A stretch of DNA of 64,000 nt, from assembly GCF_010435965.1 (NCBI RefSeq), contig NZ_JAAGAA010000004.1:226534-290533 (forward strand). Reading direction: 5' to 3'. The position numbers and the translations under genes were made by a program. The notes beneath the pieces were generated by a model that ran no database searches, had not been told where the DNA came from, and saw only the letters and a list, made by a program, of their open reading frames with translations. Every line of letters begins with the position of its first letter. Position 1 is the stretch's first letter. The DNA comes from Crenobacter caeni (GTDB taxonomy: Bacteria; Pseudomonadota; Gammaproteobacteria; Burkholderiales; Chromobacteriaceae). Below, piece after piece: positions 52,955 to 62,934 of this stretch.

Positions 52955-55138
52955 TCAGGCGGCGACTTCCTCGCCGCAGCGCCAGTCCTCCAGCCAGAGC
53001 TCTAGCGTCTCGGCCGACATCGGCGGCGAGATTTCGTAGCCCTGCCCGTCCTCGCACCCCAGTTCGAGCAGCCGCTGCCAGATCGCCTGGCTCTCGATGC
53101 CCTCGGCGACCAGGCGGCGGCGGGTATGCCCGGCGTAGGCGACCATGCTGCGGATGATCGCCTCGTTCTCCGGCGAATCGATCAGGATGCGCACGAAGCG
53201 CTGGTCGATCTTGATGGTGTCAAAAGGCAGTTGTTGCAGATGCACCAGCGACGACGCGCCGGTGCCGAAGTCGTCGAGCGCGACGCGCAGACCAAGCTCG
53301 CGGCAGCGCGAGAGCTTGCCGGCGATCTGCATCGCCTCCTGCTGCGACAGGGTCTCCAGCACCTCGATCTCCAGCGTGTCAGGCTCGAGCGCGTGGTGTT
53401 CGAGCAGGCCCTCGACGAGCGGCAGGAAACTCTCGTGCTTGAGCGACAAGGCGGACACATTGACGCTCATCGACAGCTTGCGGCCGGCCGACTGCCAGCG
53501 CTCGAGGCTGGCCACCGCCTCGGCGAGCACCCACGCGTCTAGCCGGCGCATCAAGTCGCAGGTCTCGATCGCCGGGAAGAACACGCCCGGCGGCACGAAG
53601 CGGCCGTTCTGCCGCCAGCGCACCAGCGCCTCGACGCCGGTCACGCGGTGGCTGACTAGGTTGATCTTGGGCTGGTAGAAGAGCTCGAGTTCGCCCGCCT
53701 GCAGCGCCAGCGCGAAGTCGGCCCGCAGCTTGTGCAGGCGGCGGATCTCGATATCCATCGCCTCGTCGTAGTAGTGCCAGCCGCCCCCGCCGCCTTGCCG
53801 CGCGCGGATCAGCGCAAGGTCGGCGCGGCGCAGCATCGCCGAGGCGTCGCTGCGTTCGCCCTTGTCGACGACGATGCCGGCGCTGACCGAGAGTTCGACC
53901 GCCTCGATGCCCAGCTTGATCGGCAGCGTCAGCGCGGCGACCACCCGCTCGAGCATGGTGTCGACGCCCTCGCGGGCACTGTCGCCGTAAACGGCAAAGC
54001 GTGCCGCCCCTATCCTGGCGGTGCCGCCGCAGTGCCGGCTCAGCCGGTCGAGCCGGCGCGCGCACTGGCGCAGCAGCTCGTCGCCCTGCGCGTGCCCCAG
54101 GCGCGCGTTCAGCTCGTGAAAGCCGTCGAGCGCGACCACGATCAGCCAGCGCTCCGGCACCTGCAGCGCGTCGATCAGTTCGAGCAGGCGCTGCCGGTTC
54201 GGCAAGGCGGTGGTCAGGTCGTGCTGCGACACATAGGTGAGCCGTTCGCTCGCCTGCAGCTCGGGCTGTGCGGGGTTGGCCAGCAGCGCGGCGACAAGTT
54301 TGAGCTGGGCAAGCGTCTGCGCGTCGTTGTCCAGCCCTGCCGCCAGCAAGGCGAAGCGCGGCGCGGCGCCAGGGGCGCCGACACACAATGCGCCCTCGCC
54401 ATGCCACGGCTGCCCGGCCGCCGCCGCGTCGAGCGCGGCGCGCAACGCTGCATCCGGCAACAAGCGCGGTGCGCCGCCTACGCGATGCGCAGCGGGCAAG
54501 GCGTAACAGGCGACCGACAGGCCGTGCCGCGCGGCGCTGTCGCACACCACGGCCGGGGTCAGCGCGCTGTCCATGCCAGCCAGCTCCGCCAGCCAGCTAG
54601 CCGGCAAGCTGCGCGCGGGAGTCGCTGTTGCCGGAACGGTGTTTGGGGCGAGCGACCGGCAGGCGGACACCTGCATCAGCAGGTCGACCTGGATGCGGCG
54701 GCGAGCCGCTTCGCGCAGCTCGCCCTGCACGGCCTCGTCAAGGCGCAGGCCGTGCAGGGCCTGGTCGACGGCGCGCACACGTACCTCGGAAAGTCCGGCC
54801 AGCAAGGACGGGCACAGCCCGAGCTTGCCGTGGATGCGGCCCATCGCAGCAGCCCTGTCCTGTGCGGCGGCGTCCAGCGGCAGGGCAAACAGCTGCTCGT
54901 GGTGACGCTGTTGGCCGTCGATCAGGGCGCGCAGCGCCGACCCGAGCTTGCGCGTCAGCGTCTCCAGCGGCGGCGCCGCCTCGAGCAGGAAGCCGAAATA
55001 GCGGTGGCCGAAAGCATCGTCGGCGGACGCGAGGTCCGCGCCGTGCTCGGCAAGACACGCCGCGTGAGAACGGCTGAAGCCGACCAGACGGCACACCTCG
55101 TCCAGGGCCGGCGGATTGGCTGTGATGGTTGTATTCAT
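52955..55138 (-). CDS. Globin-coupled sensor with degenerate GGDEF and intact EAL domain
   Basis: A 727-residue soluble signalling protein. The start at 55138 has an AGGG RBS. Residues about 10-165 fit a globin-coupled sensor domain: VGFSRSHAACLAEHGADLAS and, near residue 120, RIHGKLGLCPSLL with the expected proximal haem histidine. The GGDEF position reads IGAARF, so cyclase activity is lost. The EAL domain is complete: GVEALVRW, NVSALSL, ALDDFGTGASS, IKIDQRFV and VAEGIES. It is predicted to be an oxygen- or redox-gated c-di-GMP phosphodiesterase. Haem binding is inference from pattern. Confidence 0.85.
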   Translation of the reverse strand: MNTTITANPPALDEVCRLVGFSRSHAACLAEHGADLASADDAFGHRYFGFLLEAAPPLETLTRKLGSALRALIDGQQRHHEQLFALPLDAAAQDRAAAMGRIHGKLGLCPSLLAGLSEVRVRAVDQALHGLRLDEAVQGELREAARRRIQVDLLMQVSACRSLAPNTVPATATPARSLPASWLAELAGMDSALTPAVVCDSAARHGLSVACYALPAAHRVGGAPRLLPDAALRAALDAAAAGQPWHGEGALCVGAPGAAPRFALLAAGLDNDAQTLAQLKLVAALLANPAQPELQASERLTYVSQHDLTTALPNRQRLLELIDALQVPERWLIVVALDGFHELNARLGHAQGDELLRQCARRLDRLSRHCGGTARIGAARFAVYGDSAREGVDTMLERVVAALTLPIKLGIEAVELSVSAGIVVDKGERSDASAMLRRADLALIRARQGGGGGWHYYDEAMDIEIRRLHKLRADFALALQAGELELFYQPKINLVSHRVTGVEALVRWRQNGRFVPPGVFFPAIETCDLMRRLDAWVLAEAVASLERWQSAGRKLSMSVNVSALSLKHESFLPLVEGLLEHHALEPDTLEIEVLETLSQQEAMQIAGKLSRCRELGLRVALDDFGTGASSLVHLQQLPFDTIKIDQRFVRILIDSPENEAIIRSMVAYAGHTRRRLVAEGIESQAIWQRLLELGCEDGQGYEISPPMSAETLELWLEDWRCGEEVAA

Positions 55139-55272
55139 ATTGCCCTGCTGCAGCAGTGTCTTATGTTCGGCGGGATGTGCGCGCCTAGCTCCTCTCGGCA
55201 AGGCGACGTGGCGTCGATTGCCGATTCATGCATATTAAATCGCCGCGCGGGCGGCTGTAAACAAATCTGGAT

Positions 55273-55305
55273 AAAAGAAAAAGGGGAGCCTTGAAGGCTC
55301 CCCTT
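55273..55305 (-). terminator. Rho-independent terminator of purL
   Basis: An 11-base perfect inverted repeat (55281-55291 and 55295-55305, three-base loop), followed on the minus strand by TTTTTCTTTT. It ends purL 15 bases past the stop. Confidence 0.92.
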
Positions 55306-55319
55306 GCCGTGCCGGTGGC

Positions 55320-58300
55320 TTAACCGACCCAGCGCCGCGCGTTGGCGAACATGCGGAACCACGGGCCGTTCTCGCCCCAGCCCTCCGGGTGCCAGCTCAT
55401 CTGCACGGTGCGGAAGGTGCGCTCCGGGTGCGGCATCATGATGGTGAAGCGGCCGTCTGCCGTCGTCACGCCGGTGATGCCGGCGGGCGAGCCGTTCGGG
55501 TTCATCGGATAGGTCTCGGTCGGACGGCCGCCGAAGTCGATGTAGCGCAGCGCGACCTGCACCTCCGCCTGCGCGCCCGGCGCGAATACCGCGCGGCCTT
55601 CGCCGTGGCTGACCACCACCGGCAGCTGGCTGCCCGCCATGTCGGAGAGGAACAGCGACGGCGACGCCGGCACTTCGACCATGGTGAAGCGCGCCTCGAA
55701 CTGCTCGGACGCGTTGCGCTTGAACTTCGGCCACGCCTCGGCACCCGGGATGATCTCGGACAGGTTGGACATCATCTGGCAGCCGTTGCACACGCCCAGC
55801 GCGAAGCTGTCATCCCGCCCGAAGAAGGCGGCGAACTCGTCGCGCGCACGTGGGTTGAACAGGATGCTCTTCGCCCAGCCCTCGCCCGCGCCCAGCACGT
55901 CGCCGTAGCTGAAGCCGCCGCAGGCGGCGAGGCCCTTGAAGTCGGACAGGCGGGTGCGGCCGGCGATGACGTCGCTCATGTGCACGTCGACCGCCTCGAA
56001 ACCGGCGCGGTTGAACGCGGCCGCCATCTCGAGCTGGCCGTTGACGCCCTGCTCGCGCAGCACGGCGACACGCGGGCGTGCACCGAGGTTCAGGTAAGGC
56101 GCAGCCGGGTTCTCGGTCGGCTCGAAGGTGAGTTCGGCGAACAGGCCGCGGCTCTTGTTGTCCGAGAGCAGCAGGTACTCGCTGTCCGCGCACGCCGGGT
56201 TGTCGCGCAGGCGCTGCATGCGGTAGCTGGTCTCGCTCCACGCGCGCTGCAGGTCGGTGCGCGGCTCGTTGAACAGCTCTTCGCCACGGTGCTTGATCAC
56301 GAAGCGGTCCTTGCTGTTGATCTTGCCCAGCACGAACAGTTCGCGGCCGATGCCGGCCTTCATGAAGCGCGAGATCACCTCGGAGGTGTGCGCCTTCTTC
56401 ACCTGCAGCACCGCGCCGAGTTCCTCGTTGAACAGCACGCGCATGATGCGGCCGTGCGTCGCCGCTTCCGGCGTCGGCTGCACGAAGTCGGCGATATAGC
56501 GCTGGGTGTTGCGGCGCTCGATCACCAGCTCCTGCAGGTCGATGCTGATGCCGACGCGGCCGGCGAACATCATCTCGGCAAGTGTCGCGAACAGGCCGCC
56601 GTCCGAGCGGTCGTGGTACGCCAGCACCATGTTGTCGCGCAGGAGCGACTGCATCGCGTCGAAGAAGCTGGCCAGTTGCAGCGGGCTTTCCACGTCCGGC
56701 GAGCGGCCTTCCATCGCCTTCCAGACCTGGCCGTAAGCCGAGCCGCCGAGGCGGCAGCGGCCGTAGCCCAGGTCGATCAGGATCAGGTCGGTGTCCTTGT
56801 CGGCCTTAAGTTCGGGGGTGACGGTCTTGCGCACGTCCTCGACCGGCGAGAAGGCGGACACGATCAGCGACAGCGGCGCGGTGACGGACTTCTGCTCGTC
56901 GCCCTCTTTCCACACCGTCTTCATCGACAGCGAGTCCTTGCCGACCGGGATGCTGACGCCGACCTGCTGGCACAGCCTGGAAACGGCTTCGACGGTGTCG
57001 TACAGCGCCGCGTCTTCGCCCGGGTGGCCGGCGGCGGCCATCCAGTTGGCCGACAGCTTGACGTTGCCGATATTGCCGACGAAGCTCGCCGCGATATTGG
57101 TCAGCGCCTCGCCGACCGCCAGGCGGCCGGACGCAGGCGCGCTCAGCAGCGCGGCCGGCGTGCGCTCGCCCATCGCCATCGCCTCGCCGCGGTAGGAGTT
57201 GAAGCCCATGGTGGTGACGGCCACGTCGGCGACCGGCACCTGCCAGCGGCCGACCATCTGGTCGCGCGCGGTCATGCCGCCGACGCTGCGGTCGCCGATG
57301 GTGATCAGGAAGCTTTTGTCGGCGACGGCCGGCAGGCGCAGCACGCGGTAAGCGGTTTCCTTCAGCGGGAAGCGCGCGGCGTCGAACACCACGGTCTCGC
57401 GTTCGACACGCTTGACGTCGCGCTGCATGCGCGGCGGCTTGCCCAGCAAAACGTCCATCGGCATGTCGACCGGGTTGTTGCCGAACACGTCGTCGCGCAC
57501 CTGCAGGTGGCCTTCTTCGGTCGCGGTGCCGAGCACGGCGAACGGGCAACGCTCGCGCTCGCAGATCGCGCGGAAGGTCTCGAGGTCGTCCGGGGTCACC
57601 GCCAGTACGTAGCGTTCCTGCGACTCGTTCGACCAGATCTGCATCGGCGTCATCCCCTTGTCTTCGAGGTTGACCTTGCGCAGCTCGAAGATCGCGCCGC
57701 GGCCGGCGTCGTTCACCAACTCAGGGAAGGCGTTGGAGAGGCCGCCTGCGCCGACGTCGTGGATGGACTGGATCGGGTTGTGCTCGCCCAGCTGCCAGCA
57801 GCGGTCGATCACTTCCTGGCAACGGCGTTCGATTTCCGGGTTGCCGCGCTGCACCGAGTCGAAATCGAGGTCGGCACTGTTGGCGCCGGTGTCCATCGAC
57901 GAGGCGGCGCCGCCGCCCAGGCCGATCAGCAGGCCCGGCCCGCCCAGCTGGATCAGCAGGGCGCCGACCGGGATGCGGTTCTTGTGGATCTGCGCGACCT
58001 GGATGTTGCCGACGCCGCCGGCGATCATGATCGGCTTGTGGTAGCCGCGCATCTCGCCCGCGAACATCTCTTCGAAGGTGCGGAAGTAGCCGGTCAGGTT
58101 CGGCCGGCCGAATTCGTTGTTGAACGCGGCGCCGCCGATCGGGCCGTCCAGCATGATCTGCAGGGGCGAGGCGATGCGGTCCGGGCGGCCGTACTCGGCG
58201 CTCGCTTCGCTGTAGCGCTCCCACGGCTGGGTGAAGCCCGGGATGTTCAGGTTGGAGACGGTAAAGCCGGTCAGGCCCGCCTTCGGGCGCGAGCCGCGGC

Positions 58301-59276
58301 CGGTCGCGCCCTCGTCGCGGATCTCGCCGCCGGAGCCGGTGGCGGCGCCCGCGAACGGCGCGATCGCCGTCGGGTGGTTGTGCGTCTCGACCTTCATCAG
58401 GATGGCGGTCGGCTCGCGGTTGAAGGCATAGCTGTTGTCGCCGGAGGCCGGGTAGAAGCGGTCGATGAAGCCGCCCTCGATCACGGAGGCGTTGTCGGAA
58501 TAGGCGACCAGCGTGCCTTCCGGGTGCGCGTCATGGGTGTCGCGGATCATGCGGAACAGCGACTTGGCCTTCTCTTCGCCGTCGATGGTGAACGACGCGT
58601 TGAAGATCTTGTGGCGGCAGTGCTCGGAGTTCGCCTGCGCGAACATCATCAGCTCGACGTCGGTCGGGTTGCGGCCCATGCGGGTGAAGTTCTCGACCAG
58701 GTAGTCGACCTCGTCGGCCGACAGCGCGAGGCCCAGTTCGCCGTTGGCGGCAACCAGAGCTTCACGCCCGCCGCCAATCACGTCGACGGTGGTCAAGGGT
58801 TGCGGGTCGATGTGCACGAACAGGCGCGCCGCGTCGTCAAGGCCAGGCAGCACCGTCTCGGTCATGCGGTCGTGCAGCAAGGCGGTGACGCGCGCGCGCG
58901 CGGCGTCGTCCAGCGGCGCGGCGGATTTAACGTAGTAGGCGGTGCCGCGCTCGATGCGGCCGACTTTTTCCAGGCCGCAGTGCTTAGCGATGTCGGTGGC
59001 CTTGGACGCCCACGGCGAGAGCGTGCCCAGACGCGGCGTCACCAGGAAGAGCTCGCCCTCGGGGCGGTCGGCCAGCGGCGCGTCGCCGTAGACCAGCAGC
59101 TTTTGCAGCGTCTCAAGCTCCCCGGCCGTGAGTTCGGCCGAGCATTCGGCGAAGTGCCAGAACTCGGCGGCGATGGCGAGCGGCGGCAGGCCGGCTTCGC
59201 TCGCGCTTTCCAGCAGTTTTTCCAGACGGAACGAGGACAGGGCGGCACCGCCCTGCAGCTTGAGAAGGTAAGACAT
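55320..59276 (-). CDS. purL: Phosphoribosylformylglycinamidine synthase (large, single-chain)
   Basis: A 1318-residue enzyme of purine synthesis, the single-chain proteobacterial form that fuses PurS-like, synthetase and amidotransferase parts. The synthetase has [18 protein letters not shown] and the ATP loop around [13 protein letters not shown]. The C-terminal amidotransferase has the nucleophile in [13 protein letters not shown] and His-Glu in [11 protein letters not shown]. Length and both ends ([19 protein letters not shown]) are as expected, so the gene is complete. Single gene with its own terminator. Confidence 0.97.
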   Translation of the reverse strand: MSYLLKLQGGAALSSFRLEKLLESASEAGLPPLAIAAEFWHFAECSAELTAGELETLQKLLVYGDAPLADRPEGELFLVTPRLGTLSPWASKATDIAKHCGLEKVGRIERGTAYYVKSAAPLDDAARARVTALLHDRMTETVLPGLDDAARLFVHIDPQPLTTVDVIGGGREALVAANGELGLALSADEVDYLVENFTRMGRNPTDVELMMFAQANSEHCRHKIFNASFTIDGEEKAKSLFRMIRDTHDAHPEGTLVAYSDNASVIEGGFIDRFYPASGDNSYAFNREPTAILMKVETHNHPTAIAPFAGAATGSGGEIRDEGATGRGSRPKAGLTGFTVSNLNIPGFTQPWERYSEASAEYGRPDRIASPLQIMLDGPIGGAAFNNEFGRPNLTGYFRTFEEMFAGEMRGYHKPIMIAGGVGNIQVAQIHKNRIPVGALLIQLGGPGLLIGLGGGAASSMDTGANSADLDFDSVQRGNPEIERRCQEVIDRCWQLGEHNPIQSIHDVGAGGLSNAFPELVNDAGRGAIFELRKVNLEDKGMTPMQIWSNESQERYVLAVTPDDLETFRAICERERCPFAVLGTATEEGHLQVRDDVFGNNPVDMPMDVLLGKPPRMQRDVKRVERETVVFDAARFPLKETAYRVLRLPAVADKSFLITIGDRSVGGMTARDQMVGRWQVPVADVAVTTMGFNSYRGEAMAMGERTPAALLSAPASGRLAVGEALTNIAASFVGNIGNVKLSANWMAAAGHPGEDAALYDTVEAVSRLCQQVGVSIPVGKDSLSMKTVWKEGDEQKSVTAPLSLIVSAFSPVEDVRKTVTPELKADKDTDLILIDLGYGRCRLGGSAYGQVWKAMEGRSPDVESPLQLASFFDAMQSLLRDNMVLAYHDRSDGGLFATLAEMMFAGRVGISIDLQELVIERRNTQRYIADFVQPTPEAATHGRIMRVLFNEELGAVLQVKKAHTSEVISRFMKAGIGRELFVLGKINSKDRFVIKHRGEELFNEPRTDLQRAWSETSYRMQRLRDNPACADSEYLLLSDNKSRGLFAELTFEPTENPAAPYLNLGARPRVAVLREQGVNGQLEMAAAFNRAGFEAVDVHMSDVIAGRTRLSDFKGLAACGGFSYGDVLGAGEGWAKSILFNPRARDEFAAFFGRDDSFALGVCNGCQMMSNLSEIIPGAEAWPKFKRNASEQFEARFTMVEVPASPSLFLSDMAGSQLPVVVSHGEGRAVFAPGAQAEVQVALRYIDFGGRPTETYPMNPNGSPAGITGVTTADGRFTIMMPHPERTFRTVQMSWHPEGWGENGPWFRMFANARRWVG

Positions 59277-59406
59277 TCGACACCCGCGACAAATATCAGG
59301 GAAGCGCGTAATAATACAGGATAATGGCTTTTTTTATAAGGCACGCGGACGCTTTTCAGCATTGTATGAGTCATATCCGCGCGCCGGCGATACGACCGCC
59401 CGATAG

Positions 59407-59763
<357 letters not shown>

Positions 59764-59764
59764 G

Positions 59765-59892
59765 AGCGTGTTCATGCTCTCGCGAGCGAGGGCAAGAGCG
59801 AAAACGGCTGAGAAAGCGGAATGTACAGGTCGTACATGAGCATTTAGAAGCCGTTTTTAACGCCGTATCGGCGATGTGCAAGGTTCTAAGCC
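59765..59892 (+). ncRNA. Structured 3' region of the PII gene, possible small RNA or dispersed repeat
   Basis: Nested perfect stems follow the PII stop. AAAACGGCT (59801-59809) pairs with AGCCGTTTT (59849-59857), enclosing ATGTAC (59821-59826) with GTACAT (59832-59837). CGCCG-TAT-CGGCG (59861-59873) comes next, and a CTCGCGAG palindrome lies in the first part. No coding frame is present. The terminator follows at 59893. The composition and dense pairing look like a dispersed repeat or a 3'-derived small RNA; no family is assigned. Confidence 0.45.
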
Positions 59893-59929
59893 CGAATGCC
59901 CCCGCTGCGGGGCATTCGCATTTCTTTCT
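59893..59929 (+). terminator. Terminator of the PII transcript
   Basis: CGAATGCCCC and GGGGCATTCG form a perfect 10-base stem with loop CGCTGC, followed by a T-rich ATTTCTTTCT tract. Confidence 0.75.
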
Positions 59930-59974
59930 TGCCCCACGCCAGCCGGGCGTCTGCCCGGCCAGCCAGCCGCAGCG

Positions 59975-60967
59975 TCAGACGCCTACGCGCACCACCACCT
60001 TGCCTTCGGCACCACCGGATTCGACCAGCCGGTGCGCGTCGGCCACCTGTGCCAGCGTGAACGCGTGCGGGTCGATATGCGGGCGCAGCAGGCCGGCGTC
60101 CGCCAGTTGAGCGATGCGCGCTAGCCGCTCGCCGACGCGGGCAAGCGGCCCACCGTGCACGAAGGGCGACAGCGAGAACACCACCGACAGGGTGAGCCCC
60201 TTGCCGTGCACCGGCGAGAGGTCATGCGTCGAACGCGCGGCGATGGCGACCACCTGCCCGCCCGGCGCGGCGGCGGCGAACGACGCGTCTAGCGACGCGC
60301 CGCCGACGCTGTCGAATACCACGTCGAAACCCCGCCCGCCGGTCAGCCTTGCAACGTAAGCTGCGACCGGCTCGTCGCGGTAGTAGACGACTTCGTCGGC
60401 GCCCAGGCGGCGCGCGAGCCGGCCCTTCTCCTTGCCGGACACCGTCGCCGTGACGCGGCAGCCGGCCGCGCGCGCGATCTGCACGACAATGTGGCCGACG
60501 CCGCCGGCGCCGCCCTGCACCAGCACGCTCTGCCCCGGGCTTACCCGCGCGCGTTCGATCAGGCCTTCCCACGCGGTGAGCGCGACCACCGGCAGCGCCG
60601 CCGCCTCGACCATGTCGAGTGCGTCGGGCTTCCTGGCGAGCAAGCGCGCGTCGGCGAGCACGTACTCGGCGAGCGCGCCCTGGTGCGAGCGCAGGCCGCC
60701 GATCAGGCCGAACACCGCGTCGCCCTCGGCAAACGCGCTCACCCCGTCGCCGACCGCGTCGACGATGCCGGCGACGTCGCCCTGCAGCAGCGCCGGAAAC
60801 GCCGGCGAGAGCGGCACCGCGCCCGCGCGGATCTTGCAGTCGATCGGGTTCACGCTGGTGGCCATCACCCGGATGCGCACCTCGTTCGGCCCGGGATGTG
60901 GGCGGGTCAGTGTCGCTTCCTCGAATACGTCCACCCCGCCGCAGCGGTTGATCAGCATTGCCTTCAT
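59975..60967 (-). CDS. Zinc-independent quinone oxidoreductase (MDR superfamily)
   Basis: A 330-residue NADPH-dependent reductase of the medium-chain dehydrogenase superfamily. The nucleotide loop is VLVQGGAGGVGHIVVQIA; LLQGDVAGIVDAVG and VNPIDCKIRAGA are typical of the quinone oxidoreductase branch, and the catalytic-zinc ligands of alcohol dehydrogenases are not apparent. Role: reduction of quinones or activated alkenes. Single gene downstream of the bamD terminator, on the same strand. Confidence 0.85.
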   Translation of the reverse strand: MKAMLINRCGGVDVFEEATLTRPHPGPNEVRIRVMATSVNPIDCKIRAGAVPLSPAFPALLQGDVAGIVDAVGDGVSAFAEGDAVFGLIGGLRSHQGALAEYVLADARLLARKPDALDMVEAAALPVVALTAWEGLIERARVSPGQSVLVQGGAGGVGHIVVQIARAAGCRVTATVSGKEKGRLARRLGADEVVYYRDEPVAAYVARLTGGRGFDVVFDSVGGASLDASFAAAAPGGQVVAIAARSTHDLSPVHGKGLTLSVVFSLSPFVHGGPLARVGERLARIAQLADAGLLRPHIDPHAFTLAQVADAHRLVESGGAEGKVVVRVGV

Positions 60968-60993
60968 GGTCGTCCCTTCCTGCTGCTACGCGC

Positions 60994-61025
60994 AAAAAAA
61001 GGGCGCCCGCCGCTGCGGGCCGCCC
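60994..61025 (-). terminator. Terminator of bamD
   Basis: On the minus strand a GC-rich stem (GGGCGGCCCGC with GCGGGCGCCC, one bulge) is followed by seven T residues (60994-61000). Confidence 0.75.
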
Positions 61026-61055
61026 TGTCTGTCTTTCAGGTGCCGGAAAGCCGGC

Positions 61056-61847
61056 TTACCAGAACTTCCACCACGCGACTTCCTTGACCTGCCACGGCTG
61101 CTGCAGCCACTGGCTGTTCGGGTAGTTGAGCTTGAGCACGCGGGACGCGTCGGCCGACAGGTCCTTCATGCCCAGCTTGTCGTAGGCGACGACCATGATC
61201 GCCAGCGCCTCTTCGTTGTGGCCGGTGTTGCTGTATTCCTTGACCACGTCCTGCGCGCGGTTGGCGGCAGCCAGCCACGCGCCGCGCTTCATGTAGTAGC
61301 GTGCGACGTGCATCTGGTGGCCGCCGAGCGCGGCGACCAGTTGCTGCATCTTCTCGGTTGCATCCGCGCTGTACGGGCTTTGCGGGAAGCGCACGGTCAG
61401 CTCGCGGAAGGCGTTGAACGCCTCGTGCGCGGCGCGCGGGTCACGCTCGCTCATGTCCTGGCCGGCCCACTTGGCAAGCGTCGTGCTATCGTCGTTGTAA
61501 TAGACGAGGCCCTTCAGGTAGTACATGTAGTCGAGGTTGGGGTGCGCCGGGTAGAGGCGGATGAAGCGGTTGGCCGCAGCCAGCGCCAACTCCGGCTCCT
61601 GGTCCTTGTAGTGGGTATACGCCTGGTCCATCAGCGCCTGCTGGGCGTAGCGGCCGTACGGGTAGCGTGCCTGCAGCGTTTCGTAGAGCTTGATTGCGCG
61701 CGTATAATTACCGCTGTTCAACTCATCCTTCGCCTCGCCGTAGATCTTCTCGACCGTCCAGCCACGCGTCTCGTCGTTCGGCTCGCTGGTCGAGGCGCAA
61801 CCGGCGAGGCTCGCCACCATCAACACCGCAGCAAGATATCTTTTCAT
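61056..61847 (-). CDS. bamD: Outer membrane protein assembly factor BamD
   Basis: A 263-residue lipoprotein of the BAM complex. The lipobox is LAGCAS after MKRYLAAVLMVA. Tetratricopeptide repeats follow, with AIKLYETLQARYPYGRYAQQ, ALAAANRFIRLYPAHPNLDY and FRELTVRFPQSPYSADA. The ATG at 61847 shares the CATG sequence with the rluD start on the other strand. A TATAAT box at 61874-61879 on the minus strand may be its promoter. Confidence 0.95.
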   Translation of the reverse strand: MKRYLAAVLMVASLAGCASTSEPNDETRGWTVEKIYGEAKDELNSGNYTRAIKLYETLQARYPYGRYAQQALMDQAYTHYKDQEPELALAAANRFIRLYPAHPNLDYMYYLKGLVYYNDDSTTLAKWAGQDMSERDPRAAHEAFNAFRELTVRFPQSPYSADATEKMQQLVAALGGHQMHVARYYMKRGAWLAAANRAQDVVKEYSNTGHNEEALAIMVVAYDKLGMKDLSADASRVLKLNYPNSQWLQQPWQVKEVAWWKFW

Positions 61848-62934
61848 GACCAATCCTTATTTCGATGGCGACGATTATAACGACATCCCGGAAGAAAACG
61901 GGAGTCTCGCGGCACGCGAACTGACCGTGCCGTTCTCGTACGCCGGCGAGCGCCTCGACGGCGCGCTCGCCAAGCTACTGCCGGAGTACTCGCGCAGCCG
62001 GCTGACCCAGTGGATCAAGGACGGCCTCGTTACCGTCGACGGCAAGGTGGTCGCCGGCAAGACCAAGCTGATGGGCGACGAAACCGTGCGCGTCGAGGCG
62101 GTAGAACTGCCCGAGGAAGCCGCCTACCAGCCGGAAGACTTGCCGCTGAACGTGATCTACCAGGACGAGCACATCCTGGTCGTCAACAAGCCGGCCGGCA
62201 TGGTGGTGCACCCGGCCGCCGGCAACTGGTCGGGCACGCTGCTGAACGCCCTGCTCTTTCACTACCCGGAAATTGCCCGCGTGCCGCGCGCCGGCATCGT
62301 GCACCGGCTGGACAAGGAAACCAGCGGCCTGATGGTCGTCGCGCGCACCGTGCCCGCGCAGACCGAGCTGGTGCGCCAGATGCAGTCGCGCAGCGTCAAG
62401 CGCATCTACCGCGCGATCGCCGACGGCGTGGTGCCGTTCGACGGCAAGATCGACACCCTGATCGGCCGCGACCCGCACAACCGCCTGCGCATGGCGGTGG
62501 TGAAGTTCGGCGGCAAGCAGGCGATCACCCATGTGCGCGTGCTCGAACGCTACCCCTACCACAGCTATATCGAGTGCCGCCTGGAAACCGGCCGCACCCA
62601 CCAGATCCGCGTGCACATGCGCGAGGCGGGCCACCCCTTGGCCGGCGACCCGGTATACGGCAACCCGCGCCACAAGATGGACGAGGCCGCCAGCGACGCG
62701 GTGAAGGCGCTCGGCCGCCAGGCACTGCACGCGTACAAGCTCTCGCTCACCCACCCGATTACCGGGCAGACCATGAACTGGACCGCGCGCCTGCCGGACG
62801 ACATGAAGTCGCTGCTCGCCGTGCTGCGTGGCGAGACCGGCGAAATGCTCCCCGCGGGCGAGGACTGGGAAGACGACGAAGACTGGGACGACGAGGACGA
62901 CGGCGACGTGGAGGTGTTGTATGTCCGCGACTGA
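61846..62934 (+). CDS. rluD: 23S rRNA pseudouridine synthase RluD
   Basis: A 362-residue synthase for the helix 69 pseudouridines of 23S rRNA. An S4 domain (GERLDGALAKLLPEYSRSRL) is followed by the catalytic domain with the active Asp in HRLDKETSGLMVV. The C-terminal 25 residues are strongly acidic (GEDWEDDEDWDDEDD). The ATG at 61846 overlaps the bamD ATG on the other strand; a GTG at 61927 is an alternative start. The bamD / rluD-pgeF divergence is as in E. coli. Confidence 0.92.
   Translation: MTNPYFDGDDYNDIPEENGSLAARELTVPFSYAGERLDGALAKLLPEYSRSRLTQWIKDGLVTVDGKVVAGKTKLMGDETVRVEAVELPEEAAYQPEDLPLNVIYQDEHILVVNKPAGMVVHPAAGNWSGTLLNALLFHYPEIARVPRAGIVHRLDKETSGLMVVARTVPAQTELVRQMQSRSVKRIYRAIADGVVPFDGKIDTLIGRDPHNRLRMAVVKFGGKQAITHVRVLERYPYHSYIECRLETGRTHQIRVHMREAGHPLAGDPVYGNPRHKMDEAASDAVKALGRQALHAYKLSLTHPITGQTMNWTARLPDDMKSLLAVLRGETGEMLPAGEDWEDDEDWDDEDDGDVEVLYVRD
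61874..61879 (-). promoter_or_regulatory. Possible -10 box of bamD inside rluD
   Basis: On the minus strand the sequence is TATAAT, 27 bases before the bamD ATG. If used, the bamD promoter lies inside the first codons of rluD. No good -35 is seen. Confidence 0.4.

Noticed and set aside
55389..59324. A 1311-codon open frame on the plus strand
   Set aside because: It is antisense to purL, whose protein is fully conserved. The frame is rich in Arg, His, Val and Gln, as expected from the complement of GC-rich codons.
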